DNA of 64,000 bases from CBDATA01 sp965215615 (GTDB taxonomy: Bacteria; Acidobacteriota; Vicinamibacteria; Marinacidobacterales; Marinacidobacteraceae). Below, piece after piece: positions 33,564 to 42,255 of this stretch. Each line of letters begins with the position of its first letter. The stretch's first letter is position 1. The notes under the pieces are model-generated. The model made no database searches, was not told the origin of the DNA, and was given only the letters and a program-made list of their open reading frames with translations. Made by a program: the position numbers and the translations under genes. Location of the stretch: positions 1,922,001 to 1,986,000 of the forward strand of contig OZ244068.1 in assembly GCA_965215615.1 (NCBI GenBank), given 5' to 3'.

Positions 33564-35327
33564 CTACCGGCAGACCACGCCGTCGCCGTCCGGGTCGCGC
33601 ATGAACGGATAGGCCGGGTGGCCGCGCCGCACCGGCGCGATTCCGTGGGCCCGCGCCTCGGCGCAGGAAATCCGGCCGTTGCCGTCGTCATCCCACCCGG
33701 CGATGTCCGCCGGGTTGCCGCGATCCACGGCGTAGCCCTGCCGTGTCAGTTCGGCGACCAGATCGGTCCCGTCGAGAAGCATCACCTCGCCGAGAAAGCG
33801 TCCGGAAGCATCCACCCCGACCGGACGCCACTGGCAATCCTCGCCCTCGGCGAAGGAGCGGAGCCAGTCGGCAGCGGAGGAAAGCGCTGGCGCGTCCACT
33901 CCCCCGAGACGCACCCGGAACCGGCGGCAGGCGCTCGCGATATCCACGGTGTTGCCGTCCACGACCCGGAGGATGCGCGCCGGGAAACGATCCGGCGGCA
34001 CTCCGTCGGCGATGAGCGGCGCCGTCCTGCCCTCCATGCCGAGCCGGTCCACGATCCCGCGCTCGAAGCCCGAGTAGAAGAGCATCGTGGGGACGAGGAA
34101 AAAGCCCATCAACTGGGCGCGGCGCGCTCCGGCCTGCAGCGGGATCCAGCCCACCGCGGTTGCGACCACGAGGATCGCGAGCCCTCCCCAGCCAAGCAGG
34201 AGGAAGACCGCGGCGGCGAGCAACAGGATGACCGCGTAGTTGAGCCGCAAGGGATCCAGCCGGGACAACCGCGTGGCGAGCGGGCCGCCCAGCCGGACCA
34301 GTATCCAGGCGGCGAGCACTCCGGCGAGCAGCATCCACAAAACCGCGAAGGCGAGATCGGCCGCCCCCACCCGGCCACCGAGCACCTGCTCCACCGCCAC
34401 CGAAGCACCGCTGCGGCTCCTGCCGATCAGGTAGAGGGCAGAGATGGCGAAAAGCGCCTCCGAGGTGTTGAGGGCCGAAGTCGTCACCAGATAGGCCCGC
34501 TCGCGCGCTTCCGGGTCGCGACGGCGGCGGAAGCGACCCAGCATTTCGAGGAGGGTGGCGGCGTTCGCCGCCCCGAGTCCGGGGAGCAGGCCGACGAGGA
34601 GGCCCGCCGCGCCTCCGCCTAGTCCGGGCCCGATACACGAAGGGAGAACCTTCGCCATCGGGACTTCCTCCCGGACCACCGGTTGCTCTCCCGCCGGATC
34701 CGTGCGGGTGCGGATCGCGAACAACAATCCGGCCACTCCGAAAAGACCCGCGAGGCTCGGGAAGAGGCTGTTCAGCGGCGCGTCGAGCCCTCCCGGAACC
34801 AGAGGCGAACCGAAGACCGCCACCCCGAGCGCGCCGCTCGCGAGGAAGCTGACCGCCGCCGCGATCCGGGGGCGATCAGTGAGGACGAGGACCCCGGAAA
34901 TCGCGGCGAGCAGGAGAAAAAGCGCCGGCCGGATGACGGCTTCCATCGCACCGAGGGCGTTTCCGAAAAAGAGCAGCAGCGCGAGCACGAAAACCCCGAA
35001 GACGAGCCCGAAGCCACTGCCCGCCACCGAGAGCCGGACCGCGAGCAGTCCTTCACCCCTGCGGACCATCCGGTGCCCGGGGAGCAGGGCGAACGTCTCG
35101 TCGCCGGGGACACCGAGGAAAAGCCCCGGAACCACGTCGAAAAAGGTGTGGGAAATGGCGAGGGCGGCGATGAACGCGATCAGCGTCGAAAACTCCAGCC
35201 CCAAGGCCGCGCAGGCGGCGCCTGCACTCAAGAGCAGCGCGGTGACGGTGTTGACGTGGAGTCCGGGGAGGAGTCCGGTCACGACTCCGGCGAGGACTCC
35301 GGCGACCGCCGCCGCGAAGTGGATCAT
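33564..35327 (-). CDS. TctA-like permease fused to a thermonuclease (SNase-like) domain and an Excalibur domain
   Basis: This is an unusual 587-residue fusion. Residues about 1-430 form a TctA/DUF112-like tripartite tricarboxylate transporter permease with some 10-12 membrane segments and the duplicated glycine motif (LLPGLHVNTVTALLLSAG near 20, LLPGLGAANAATLLEML near 250). Residues about 455-540 look like an SNase-type OB-fold (ARILRVVDGNTVDIA, RVRLGGVDAP, QWRPVGVDASGRFLGEV, GYAVDRG). The last about 45 residues form an Excalibur-like calcium loop (DDDGNGRISCAEA, DPDGDGVVC). Typical SNase catalytic Arg and Glu residues are not all clear, so the domain may bind rather than cut. It overlaps the OB-fold gene upstream by 4 bases. 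Confidence 0.75.
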   Translation of the reverse strand: MIHFAAAVAGVLAGVVTGLLPGLHVNTVTALLLSAGAACAALGLEFSTLIAFIAALAISHTFFDVVPGLFLGVPGDETFALLPGHRMVRRGEGLLAVRLSVAGSGFGLVFGVFVLALLLFFGNALGAMEAVIRPALFLLLAAISGVLVLTDRPRIAAAVSFLASGALGVAVFGSPLVPGGLDAPLNSLFPSLAGLFGVAGLLFAIRTRTDPAGEQPVVREEVPMAKVLPSCIGPGLGGGAAGLLVGLLPGLGAANAATLLEMLGRFRRRRDPEARERAYLVTTSALNTSEALFAISALYLIGRSRSGASVAVEQVLGGRVGAADLAFAVLWMLLAGVLAAWILVRLGGPLATRLSRLDPLRLNYAVILLLAAAVFLLLGWGGLAILVVATAVGWIPLQAGARRAQLMGFFLVPTMLFYSGFERGIVDRLGMEGRTAPLIADGVPPDRFPARILRVVDGNTVDIASACRRFRVRLGGVDAPALSSAADWLRSFAEGEDCQWRPVGVDASGRFLGEVMLLDGTDLVAELTRQGYAVDRGNPADIAGWDDDGNGRISCAEARAHGIAPVRRGHPAYPFMRDPDGDGVVCR

Positions 35328-36025
35328 CGGAGATCGCGGGCGAGGATCACCCGCCGGATGTTCAGGGAGGGCTCACCCTCGAACTCCTCGACGAGGGCGG
35401 TGGCGAAAAAGGCTTCCTCGCTCCGCAGCCGGGCGAGCGGGCAGTGGCCGGCGTTCCCCTCGAAGAGGACACCGCGTGCGGACCCCGATTCGTCCGCGAG
35501 CCGCAGACGGAAATGTCTCAGCCCGGCGCTGCTCGTGAAAGGCTCCACCGAGGCTTCCCGGAAAGGGCCGAGGAGCAGCGTCTCTCCGATGCGCGTCCGG
35601 GCTTCGCGAACCGAAACGGCATCGGCGCGCTTCGGGCCGTCCAGCACCTTCACGTGCGCCGCCGACAGCGGGCGAACCTGCGGGCGGCCGGCGAAGTTCC
35701 CGAGATTGCCGTGGATCCGTACCGATTCACCGGGTAGCGGCCGCACCGGGAGGCAGCCGAGCCGCGGAAACACCGGGGCTTCGAGATGGAGGTCCTCGTC
35801 GGCCTGGCGGAGCCGGATCGCGAGCATCCCGCGGGCGTACCTCCGGACTCCGGTGGCCTCGGCGGTGATCGCGACCGTGGTTCCCGAAAAGCGCGGATCG
35901 GCGAGGTGGGCCGCGCTCAGCTCCGGTGCCTCGGCGAGCGTCACCGGATACCGGAAACGTCCGGCCGCGAAGAAAAGAAGCGCGCAGCCGATGAGTCCGA
36001 GAACCGGGACGGCGGCCGCCTTCAC
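35324..36025 (-). CDS. Membrane-anchored protein with two OB-fold-like domains
   Basis: A 233-residue protein with a single N-terminal membrane helix (VPVLGLIGCALLFFAAGRF). Two beta-rich segments follow that read as OB folds: SGTTVAITAEATGVRRYARG and IHGNLGNFAGRPQVRPLSA, then the second half RHFRLRLADESGSARGVLF. OB folds typically bind nucleic acid or small ligands. The start is a GTG that overlaps the stop of the ATPase gene (ATGTGA), and its stop overlaps the start of the permease fusion, so the three are translated together. No family name was recognised. Confidence 0.65.
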   Translation of the reverse strand: MKAAAVPVLGLIGCALLFFAAGRFRYPVTLAEAPELSAAHLADPRFSGTTVAITAEATGVRRYARGMLAIRLRQADEDLHLEAPVFPRLGCLPVRPLPGESVRIHGNLGNFAGRPQVRPLSAAHVKVLDGPKRADAVSVREARTRIGETLLLGPFREASVEPFTSSAGLRHFRLRLADESGSARGVLFEGNAGHCPLARLRSEEAFFATALVEEFEGEPSLNIRRVILARDLR

Positions 36026-37629
36026 ATTCCCCAAACGGTGACCGGCGCCTCCGCCTCGGGAGCCTCCTCGCGCCGGATCTTCTTCTCCCACGTCTGCCCC
36101 TCCCGCCGATCGAAGATCACGAGGTGACCGGCGGAAGCGCCGCACCGGTCCATGTACTCCCGGGTCTGGGCGAGTCCCCGCTCCCGGGTCGCCTCGAAGC
36201 TTCCGCGAAGCAGCTTGCACTCGATCACCGTCTTGTGGAACCCGCGGCCCGACGGCCAGATCACCAGCAGATCGGTGCGCAGCCTCCCGAGCCCATACTC
36301 CCGCTCGATACGGCCACCGGCGTTCACCGCCCGCTGCAGAAAAGCCTGAAGCAGAAGCTGCGGCCCGGCTTCCCGATAGTCGAAACGCCCTACCCAGTGT
36401 TCCGAGTGCTCGCGGAAAAACTCCTGAAACGCTTCGAGCAAGCGATCCACGCGGAGTTCTCCATCCTCGACGAAACGGGACGACTCCATGGGAAGGAACG
36501 CCTGGGTCGTCCAGGTCAGATCCCGGGGTATCACTTCCTGGTAGATCGGGTTCGCGATCCGGACCGGATCGTCTCGCGCGATCAGGCCGAGGTCGCGGGC
36601 GTACTGAAGGTCGTCGGGGCGGATTGCCGGGGCATCCGGATCTCCGCTCAGCAGGGGACCGACCACCCGACGGACGCGTTCCTCCTCGAGCTTGTGGGCA
36701 AGCTGGTCGAGGTGGGTCACCCGTTCGTGGATCAGGCGTTCGCGCGCCTCGTGGATAGCAGCGACGGGGATGATCTCCGAGCGGTCGCGGTGTTCTCGCG
36801 TCGCTTCGTAGGCGAGGGCGTTCACAAGCCACGGCTGGCTCCGGGTCGCAAGAAAGATCTCCCGACGCGCCGCTTCCGCCCACTCCTGTCCGGTCGCATC
36901 GGTGTGCTGGGACAGGAGCACGTCGGTCTCTCTTTCCGAGAAGTCGCCGAGCCGCAGGGATTCCGCCTCGATGTTGAACGCGCTGCCGCCCGTAATGACG
37001 GCCTTCTCGGATGTCGAGTGGATGCGGTAGTCGCGCACGTCGCGGATCCCGCAAAGGATCACGCTCTGGGGGAAGCGGGCCGGCCGATCGGCGTACCCGG
37101 CGCGCAACTGGCGCAGCACGGCGAGCAGGGTGTCGCCGACCAACGAGTCGATCTCGTCAACCAGGAGGACCAGCGGCCGACGATCCGCCGCCGACCAGGC
37201 GTTCAGAATCCTGCGGAGCACGCCGAAAGGCCCTCCCGAGGCGAGAGCTTCCTGCTCGTGGTCGCGCACGAAGGAATCGCCGAGCGCCATCTCCGCTGCG
37301 TCCCCGAGCCCGCTCAGGATCGCGCGCATCGCCTCGAGAACATCTTCCCGAGCCGCCTGCGCATCTTCGACGTTGGTGTACACGGCGCGATAGCGGCCCG
37401 TGGCGTTCAGTTCGTCCCGAAGCGCGAGCAACGCCGAGGTCTTGCCGGTCTGCCGCGGCGCGTGGAGGATGAAGTACTTCTTCTGTCCGATCAGCTCGAA
37501 GACCCGGCCGGCATCGAGACGGACGAGCGGTGGCAGGCAGTAGTGATCCTCTGCCACCACCGGCCCGGCAGTGTTGAAAAAGCGCGCCGCTCCCGATTCC
37601 GGTGCAGAACTCAAGTCCGGCGCGGGCAT
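36022..37629 (-). CDS. AAA-like ATPase with C-terminal PD-(D/E)XK-type nuclease domain
   Basis: This 535-residue protein has Walker A APRQTGKTS (57-65) and Walker B LVLLVDEID. A winged-helix-like middle follows (about 330-410). The C-terminal domain has the restriction-endonuclease-like pattern RLRTDLLVI ... KTVIECKLLRGSFEAT, where D and ECK fit a PD-(D/E)XK core. Proteins of this build are widespread and mostly uncharacterised; some behave as mobile or defence genes. I start at ATG 37629, 25 bases after the SDR stop, since further upstream frames enter that gene. It is first in the coupled minus-strand set with the OB-fold and permease-fusion genes. Confidence 0.78.
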   Translation of the reverse strand: MPAPDLSSAPESGAARFFNTAGPVVAEDHYCLPPLVRLDAGRVFELIGQKKYFILHAPRQTGKTSALLALRDELNATGRYRAVYTNVEDAQAAREDVLEAMRAILSGLGDAAEMALGDSFVRDHEQEALASGGPFGVLRRILNAWSAADRRPLVLLVDEIDSLVGDTLLAVLRQLRAGYADRPARFPQSVILCGIRDVRDYRIHSTSEKAVITGGSAFNIEAESLRLGDFSERETDVLLSQHTDATGQEWAEAARREIFLATRSQPWLVNALAYEATREHRDRSEIIPVAAIHEARERLIHERVTHLDQLAHKLEEERVRRVVGPLLSGDPDAPAIRPDDLQYARDLGLIARDDPVRIANPIYQEVIPRDLTWTTQAFLPMESSRFVEDGELRVDRLLEAFQEFFREHSEHWVGRFDYREAGPQLLLQAFLQRAVNAGGRIEREYGLGRLRTDLLVIWPSGRGFHKTVIECKLLRGSFEATRERGLAQTREYMDRCGASAGHLVIFDRREGQTWEKKIRREEAPEAEAPVTVWGM

Positions 37630-37654
37630 CGGCAGGCGGGCAGGAACCAGGGTG

Positions 37655-38476
37655 TCACAAACCGAAACTGCGGCGGAGCGTCGCTTCGAAGGCGCCGTCG
37701 CCAAACCACTTGCGGATGAACATCATGGGACGCGCTCCTTCTCCCTTCACATAACGCCGGCGCGGCCGCTCGGCGGTGGCCGCCTCGACGAACACCCGGG
37801 CGAGTTCCTTCGCATCGGTACCGCGGCTCGCCATCCTCGGGTCGGACATCAGCTTGAGGAACCGATCCAGACCGGCCTTGTAAGCGCTTTCGGAGTGGTA
37901 CTTCTGGAGGCTGCCTCCCACCACGTCGCCGAATTCGGTCCGGATGAAGCCCGGCTGGATGACGACGACCTCGATGCCATGAGGGGCGGTTTCGATACGC
38001 AGGCAGTCCGACCAGCCTTCGAGTGCGTGCTTGGTCGCGTGGTACCAGGCCCCGAACGGCGTGTAGACCCTTCCGCCCATCGAGGAGATGTTGACGATCC
38101 GGCCCCTGCCCTGCTCCCGCATGGGCGGCAGGACGAGCTGGGTGAGATGGGCGAGGCCGAAGAGGTTGACCTCGAACTGATACCTCGCGTCTTCGAGCGA
38201 GATGTTCTCGACGGGTCCGTAGAGGCCGAAACCGGCGTTGTTGATGAGGACATCCACCCGTCCCTTGTCGTCGAGGATCTGCCGGACCGCCCGCTCGTTG
38301 TCCTCGCCCTTCGAGACATCCATCCCGATCGGGACGATGCCATGTTCGGCCAGATCCGCCATGCGGTCGGCGCGGCGCGCTCCGGCGAAGACCGCGTGAC
38401 CGGCCTGGGCGAGCAGGATGGCGGCCTCCCGGCCCATGCCGGAAGAGGCCCCGGTGATCAGAATGACTTTGCTCAA
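37655..38476 (-). CDS. Short-chain dehydrogenase/reductase (SDR)
   Basis: A 273-residue classical SDR. The cofactor motif TGASSGMG (8-15), NNAG (79-82) and the active-site Ser (131/132), Y145 and K149 (YHATK) are all present. The residue pattern after strand 2 (GARRADRM) favours NADP(H). The substrate is unknown. It ends in KWFGDGAFEATLRRSFGL and lies directly upstream of the ATPase gene with a 25-base gap. About 185 bases of unassigned sequence separate it from the nuclease-like gene behind it. Confidence 0.88.
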   Translation of the reverse strand: MSKVILITGASSGMGREAAILLAQAGHAVFAGARRADRMADLAEHGIVPIGMDVSKGEDNERAVRQILDDKGRVDVLINNAGFGLYGPVENISLEDARYQFEVNLFGLAHLTQLVLPPMREQGRGRIVNISSMGGRVYTPFGAWYHATKHALEGWSDCLRIETAPHGIEVVVIQPGFIRTEFGDVVGGSLQKYHSESAYKAGLDRFLKLMSDPRMASRGTDAKELARVFVEAATAERPRRRYVKGEGARPMMFIRKWFGDGAFEATLRRSFGL

Positions 38477-38661
38477 GACGCTGCTCCTCGCCCGGTCGCG
38501 CGGTCAAGGGTTCACGGAGCCACTCCCGACGGACGCCCGGCGCGGCAAGTCTATTGCGGAGCGCGAGCCTCCGGCAGCGGGATCAGCCCGTTCGTTCCTG
38601 TTCCTGCGCCCATGACATCCCTCCTCCGCCCTCGTCAGTAATTTCAGATGGGGCGGGTGTC

Positions 38662-39192
38662 TCACGGATGTTGGCAGAAAGAATGCCAGGGGACGAGCTC
38701 GTTCGCCGGATTGTGGGCACCGGATGAATCAACAACCAGCGCCTGCGGATCCATTGCCAGGACGAGCTGACGCAGTTTGGTTGTGGCATCGGCAGGGTCG
38801 CAGGGCTGGCGATGGAGTCGGCTGGTCTTGTCACGCTGCTCGAGGTGAACGGCTACGCGCCACCTCCGTGTGGTGAAAGCAGAGGCAGCGAACTCCCCTT
38901 CCTCGCCGGCTGCATTACGTGAAGCAGCGGCCAAGCCCGCCAGCGTGTCACGAACCTGTTCGGCTGCAGTGCGCAGAGAATCCCTGATCCTCTCTGGGTA
39001 GTCTTCCCCCACGGCCCTTGCCCTTTCCCTCACCTCGATGAACCAACATTCGGATCGGTGGACACAGGCGAAATCCACGCCGCGCGAGTTCGCAACGTTC
39101 CGAAAAGTGTTGAAGAACGACGATTTGTCGTACTGCATGACCCGACAGTCCTTCGGGAACCCGAGAGTCACATCCCCCTCTTGCAGTCGCAT
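38662..39192 (-). CDS. Putative nuclease-like effector next to the broken ATPase gene
   Basis: Not assigned to a named family. The 176-residue protein starts MRLQEGDVTLGFPKDCRVMQ. It contains GVDFACVHRSECWFIEVRERA, where D...E-x-R resembles the D-Xn-(D/E)-x-K core of PD-(D/E)XK nucleases, with Arg instead of Lys. It lies 10 bases after the ATPase reading frame ends, so the two once formed a pair. ATPase/nuclease pairs of this kind are common in defence operons; that role is inferred. The stated start has no ribosome site; a longer frame opens upstream but would overlap the ATPase. Confidence 0.55.
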   Translation of the reverse strand: MRLQEGDVTLGFPKDCRVMQYDKSSFFNTFRNVANSRGVDFACVHRSECWFIEVRERARAVGEDYPERIRDSLRTAAEQVRDTLAGLAAASRNAAGEEGEFAASAFTTRRWRVAVHLEQRDKTSRLHRQPCDPADATTKLRQLVLAMDPQALVVDSSGAHNPANELVPWHSFCQHP

Positions 39193-39202
39193 CGGAAGTC
39201 GG

Positions 39203-40446
39203 TCAGGTCCCAGCAAGGAAACGGTCCGATCGATCGAGGCTCGCATCCAGGCAAGCGATGGTCTGGAGCGCCTCGGGGGAATCGCCCTGTTCCACAAGAA
39301 CCCCCCCTTCCTCCGAGCGAAGGGCGAACCATCGGTACCAGTCGTCCTCGGCACCTTCGCTACCAAGAAGGATCTCGATTTCCCTAGCAGGCTGTGGATA
39401 AACTGGCGTGAGCACCGAGACGGGTGAGGCGCCCGGCTGACAAGGCGCGTGAGTGAGCAATAGCAGCGCTATTTCGAGCGAATCGCAACGAAGAGCGAGC
39501 CTCCAGGCGAGCGTTCAGACGGGATGCATCGCTCGTCGAATGCCGCGTTAGTTTTTCCACAGCCTGCTAAGCAGAAACAGGCTATGCGTCGCGATGAAAG
39601 TCTGAACGCCGCCACGGCAGATGTTCAGGATGGCCTCGGCCACTTGACGAATGAGGATCGGGTTCAGATTTGCGTCCGGCTCGTCCCAAAACAAAAAGCC
39701 CTGCTTCAGCAGTGAGCCGTTCACCAGAAGTTGAGCCAGTGTGGCGAATTTCCGGTGCCCTTCGGCAACGAGCGGCATTTCCAGGGTCGCGCCGTGCGAA
39801 GATCGGAGGTAGAAACGGCCGGTATGGTCCAGCACGACCTTCCCCCCCATGGCCCGCTCTACAGGCTCCAGAAGCGCCGCGATGTCGGCAAGCCTCGGCC
39901 CGCGCAGAGCGGGTAGTTGGAGCAGCTTGCACGTGTCAACCCACGTTTCCTCAATATCGAGGTGGTGTGTTTCGTAATGCGCGATCAGCCCCGGATGAAC
40001 GGTCAAGAGTTCCCGAGTGGGGAGAAATACGGGCCGCGAAGCGGTTTGAGGCTTGGGCATCGCCTCGACCACCACTCTCTGGCTGTTGGTCGAGAATCGG
40101 AAAGCAAGGCGACTGTCCGGGGCCGCTTCGGGCTCCCCGTTGCGGAGAGCGACCTCGATGTGCGCACGACCCCGTCCCGGCCGACGCCGCACCAACCTGC
40201 CGAGGGAATCGGGCCGGAAAACACCCACGAGCTTGTCCGCGAGTTCGCGCTGAAGCGCTCCTTTGGTCCAAGCTCACCATTGCCCCGGCAGAGCGCTTCC
40301 CGAGCCGCAAGAACAGCGTAGGGGAGCTTGAGAAGGTGCGTCTTCCCGAGACCATTTTCCCCGACGATGACATTCAGCCGCGTCCCGAAGTCGAGGCGCG
40401 CACGTGCGAACGGAGTGAAGTTCTCGGCGGTAAGGGACTTCAGCAT
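39203..40446 (-). pseudogene. AAA_21/AAA_15-type ATPase gene, broken by a frameshift and a MITE insertion
   Basis: The gene starts at ATG 40446 (MLKSLTAENFTPFARARLDF) with Walker A VGENGLGKTHLLKL. A frameshift between about 40276 and 40258 moves the frame, which continues as ALQRELADKLVGVFRPDS and, further on, KQGFLFWDEPDANLNP (Walker B) and IATHSLFLL. At 39567 the MITE copy interrupts it, adding SRLWKN and a stop. Past the element the frame resumes as REIEILLGSEGAEDDWYRW and ends LDRSDRFLAGT at 39203. Without the two lesions this would be an ATPase of about 350 residues. At least one function is lost. Confidence 0.85.
39387..39567 (+). mobile_element. MITE-like element, copy 4, inserted in the ATPase gene
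   Basis: A 181-bp copy, identical or nearly so to the copy at 59540, with ends GCAGGCTGTGG and CCACAGCCTGC. TA flanks both sides (39385-39386 and 39568-39569). The coding sequence left and right of it joins into one reading frame if the element and one TA are removed (CTG CTT AGG GAA ATC, read on the minus strand). This proves insertion at TA with a 2-bp target duplication. Confidence 0.93.
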
Positions 40447-40546
40447 TGCTGACGGACGGGGCGGATCAACCGGCGGGAAGGATACGCCCGTCCCGGTCGA
40501 AGGCTGGCACCGAGGCGAACCCCGGTGCCCGATCAGGCGAAGGGTG

Positions 40547-41041
40547 TCAGCCGATCGCGCCCTGAAGGTGCATGTTGCCGAAGTGGATGGTGAGCACCGG
40601 CTTTCCGGCGAAATCACCGGAGCCGGCGGTGATGTCGATGAGCATGTGCTCGGCGGTCCCCATGCTCTCGGAGTAGCGCGAGTCCAGCTTCATCACCTTG
40701 CTCATGTCCGGCCCGGTCTCCCGGTTCACCATGCCCTCGTGAAGCGCCATGGTCCAGCTTCCGTCTTCTCCCTTGACGACTCCCACGACGTATTCACCGG
40801 CAGCGATGGACATGCTGCCGGACATCACCGAGCCGGAGAGGTTCAGTCGCGGGTTGCGCGGGGCAACGAACATCCCCGCTTCGACGGCGGCGACCCGCTC
40901 CATGTTGGCATCGGTGGAGTTGTAGCGGAGGCTCACCTCCACGTCGCCCACGGTCGTGGAAACGGTCTTGTTGAAGTGCGGATGGGCGAAGCCGGCGACG
41001 GCGAAGACGAGCGCGAAAAGCGCGAAAGAGACGGTGCGCAC
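40547..41041 (-). CDS. Secreted DUF2911-like protein
   Basis: A 164-residue exported protein with signal peptide (VSFALFALVFAVAGFAHP). The segment AAGEYVVGVVKGEDGSWTMAL resembles the DUF2911 pattern (PAGxYxLxxxPGExxWxVxLxK) and the rest is beta-rich (LNLSGSVMSGSMSIAAG). The family has no known function and is most frequent in Bacteroidota and Acidobacteriota. It lies behind the aminotransferase gene in the same direction, with a 41-base gap. Confidence 0.65.
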   Translation of the reverse strand: MRTVSFALFALVFAVAGFAHPHFNKTVSTTVGDVEVSLRYNSTDANMERVAAVEAGMFVAPRNPRLNLSGSVMSGSMSIAAGEYVVGVVKGEDGSWTMALHEGMVNRETGPDMSKVMKLDSRYSESMGTAEHMLIDITAGSGDFAGKPVLTIHFGNMHLQGAIG

Positions 41042-41082
41042 GGGAAACCTCCTGGGTGCGGACGAAGGAAGGGGTGCATAAG

Positions 41083-42255
41083 TTACACGGAGGACGCGAC
41101 TTCGAGCGCCCGGCCGATATCGGCCTCGTCGTTATGGAGGTGTGGCGAGAAGCGAACCACGCCGCGCCGGATCGAACACACCACTTCCGCGGCTTCGAGC
41201 TTTCGAGCGAATGCGCGGATCCGCGGATCGTCCACGGTGTCATGGGTGCCGTCGCCGGGCGAACCGACGCAGACGATATGGCCGAGATGGGGGCCGGGAG
41301 GACCGCCCGTCACCGGCAGGCCGAGATCGAAGAGTCCCCGGGCGAGAGAGGCAGCGAGCGACCGGTTGTGGCGAGAGATGGCTTCGCTCCCGAAGCGGCC
41401 GAGCATCCCGAGCGCCGCCTCCGCGGCGACTGCGCCCACGAAGTTGTAGTTCCCGAGATCGAAACGGAGCGCCCCCGGCGCATAGACGAGCCCGTTTCCC
41501 GGTGCGGCCGTTTCGCCGCCCTCTGCCTCGACTCCGAACCGGCCGAGCGAACCCGGAACGAGGGACTCGGCCACCTCGCGCCGGCAGTAGAGGAACCCGG
41601 CCCCGTAGAACCCGGCGAGCGCCTTCTGGGTCGCCACCACGAGGACATCGGCCCCGAGTTCGCCGACATCGGTGTGGAGTGCGCCCACCGACTGGGCGGC
41701 ATCGAGCAGGAGCAGGGCATCCCGCCCGCGGCAGGCTTCCCGGAGCGGCCCCGGATCGGTCACGAAACCCGGGCTGAAGGACATGGCGGCGACCGCCACC
41801 ACCCGGGTCCGGGGACCGACCGCGTCCGCCATCCGCTCCACCGGCATCCGGCCTCCTTGCGCCGGGATTTCGCGAAGCCGGACTCCCCGCCGAAGGGCCA
41901 GGTTGCGCCAGGGAAGGACGTTCGCCGGATGCTCCCGTTCGGGGCATAGCACGACTTCGTCTCCCGGCTTCCAGTCGAGCGATCCGAGAAAGAGATTCAC
42001 CCCGTCGGTGACGTTCCGAACCCAGGCGATTTCGTCGGCCTCCGCACCGATCCAGGCGGCAAAGGCCTCCCGGCCCCGCTCCACCACCCGGAAGAGTTCC
42101 TCCTTCGTCGGTTCTCCCACCATCGCGCCGTCGAGGAACCGGTCCACCGCGTTTCGCACCGGGGCGGCGAGCAGGCTCCGGACCGCGACGTTCAGATACG
42201 GCCTCCGGTTCGCGCCGGGGAAGAGCGCGCGGGCCGCCGCGACCGGTTCAGGCAC
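41083..42255 (-). CDS. Aminotransferase class V (cysteine desulfurase-like fold), PLP enzyme
   Basis: A 390-residue PLP enzyme. The pyridoxal-binding lysine is K211 (VVATQKALAGFYG), and the cofactor-contacting Asp-x-x-Gln is in LLLLDAAQSVGALHTD. The aromatic/His residues of the PLP site are in CPEREHPANVLPW. Class V members include cysteine desulfurases, kynureninases and isopenicillin-N epimerase-like enzymes. The active-site cysteine loop of a desulfurase is not clear here (VEAEGGETAA), so desulfurase activity is doubtful. It overlaps the symporter gene by 8 bases. Confidence 0.85.
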   Translation of the reverse strand: MPEPVAAARALFPGANRRPYLNVAVRSLLAAPVRNAVDRFLDGAMVGEPTKEELFRVVERGREAFAAWIGAEADEIAWVRNVTDGVNLFLGSLDWKPGDEVVLCPEREHPANVLPWRNLALRRGVRLREIPAQGGRMPVERMADAVGPRTRVVAVAAMSFSPGFVTDPGPLREACRGRDALLLLDAAQSVGALHTDVGELGADVLVVATQKALAGFYGAGFLYCRREVAESLVPGSLGRFGVEAEGGETAAPGNGLVYAPGALRFDLGNYNFVGAVAAEAALGMLGRFGSEAISRHNRSLAASLARGLFDLGLPVTGGPPGPHLGHIVCVGSPGDGTHDTVDDPRIRAFARKLEAAEVVCSIRRGVVRFSPHLHNDEADIGRALEVASSV

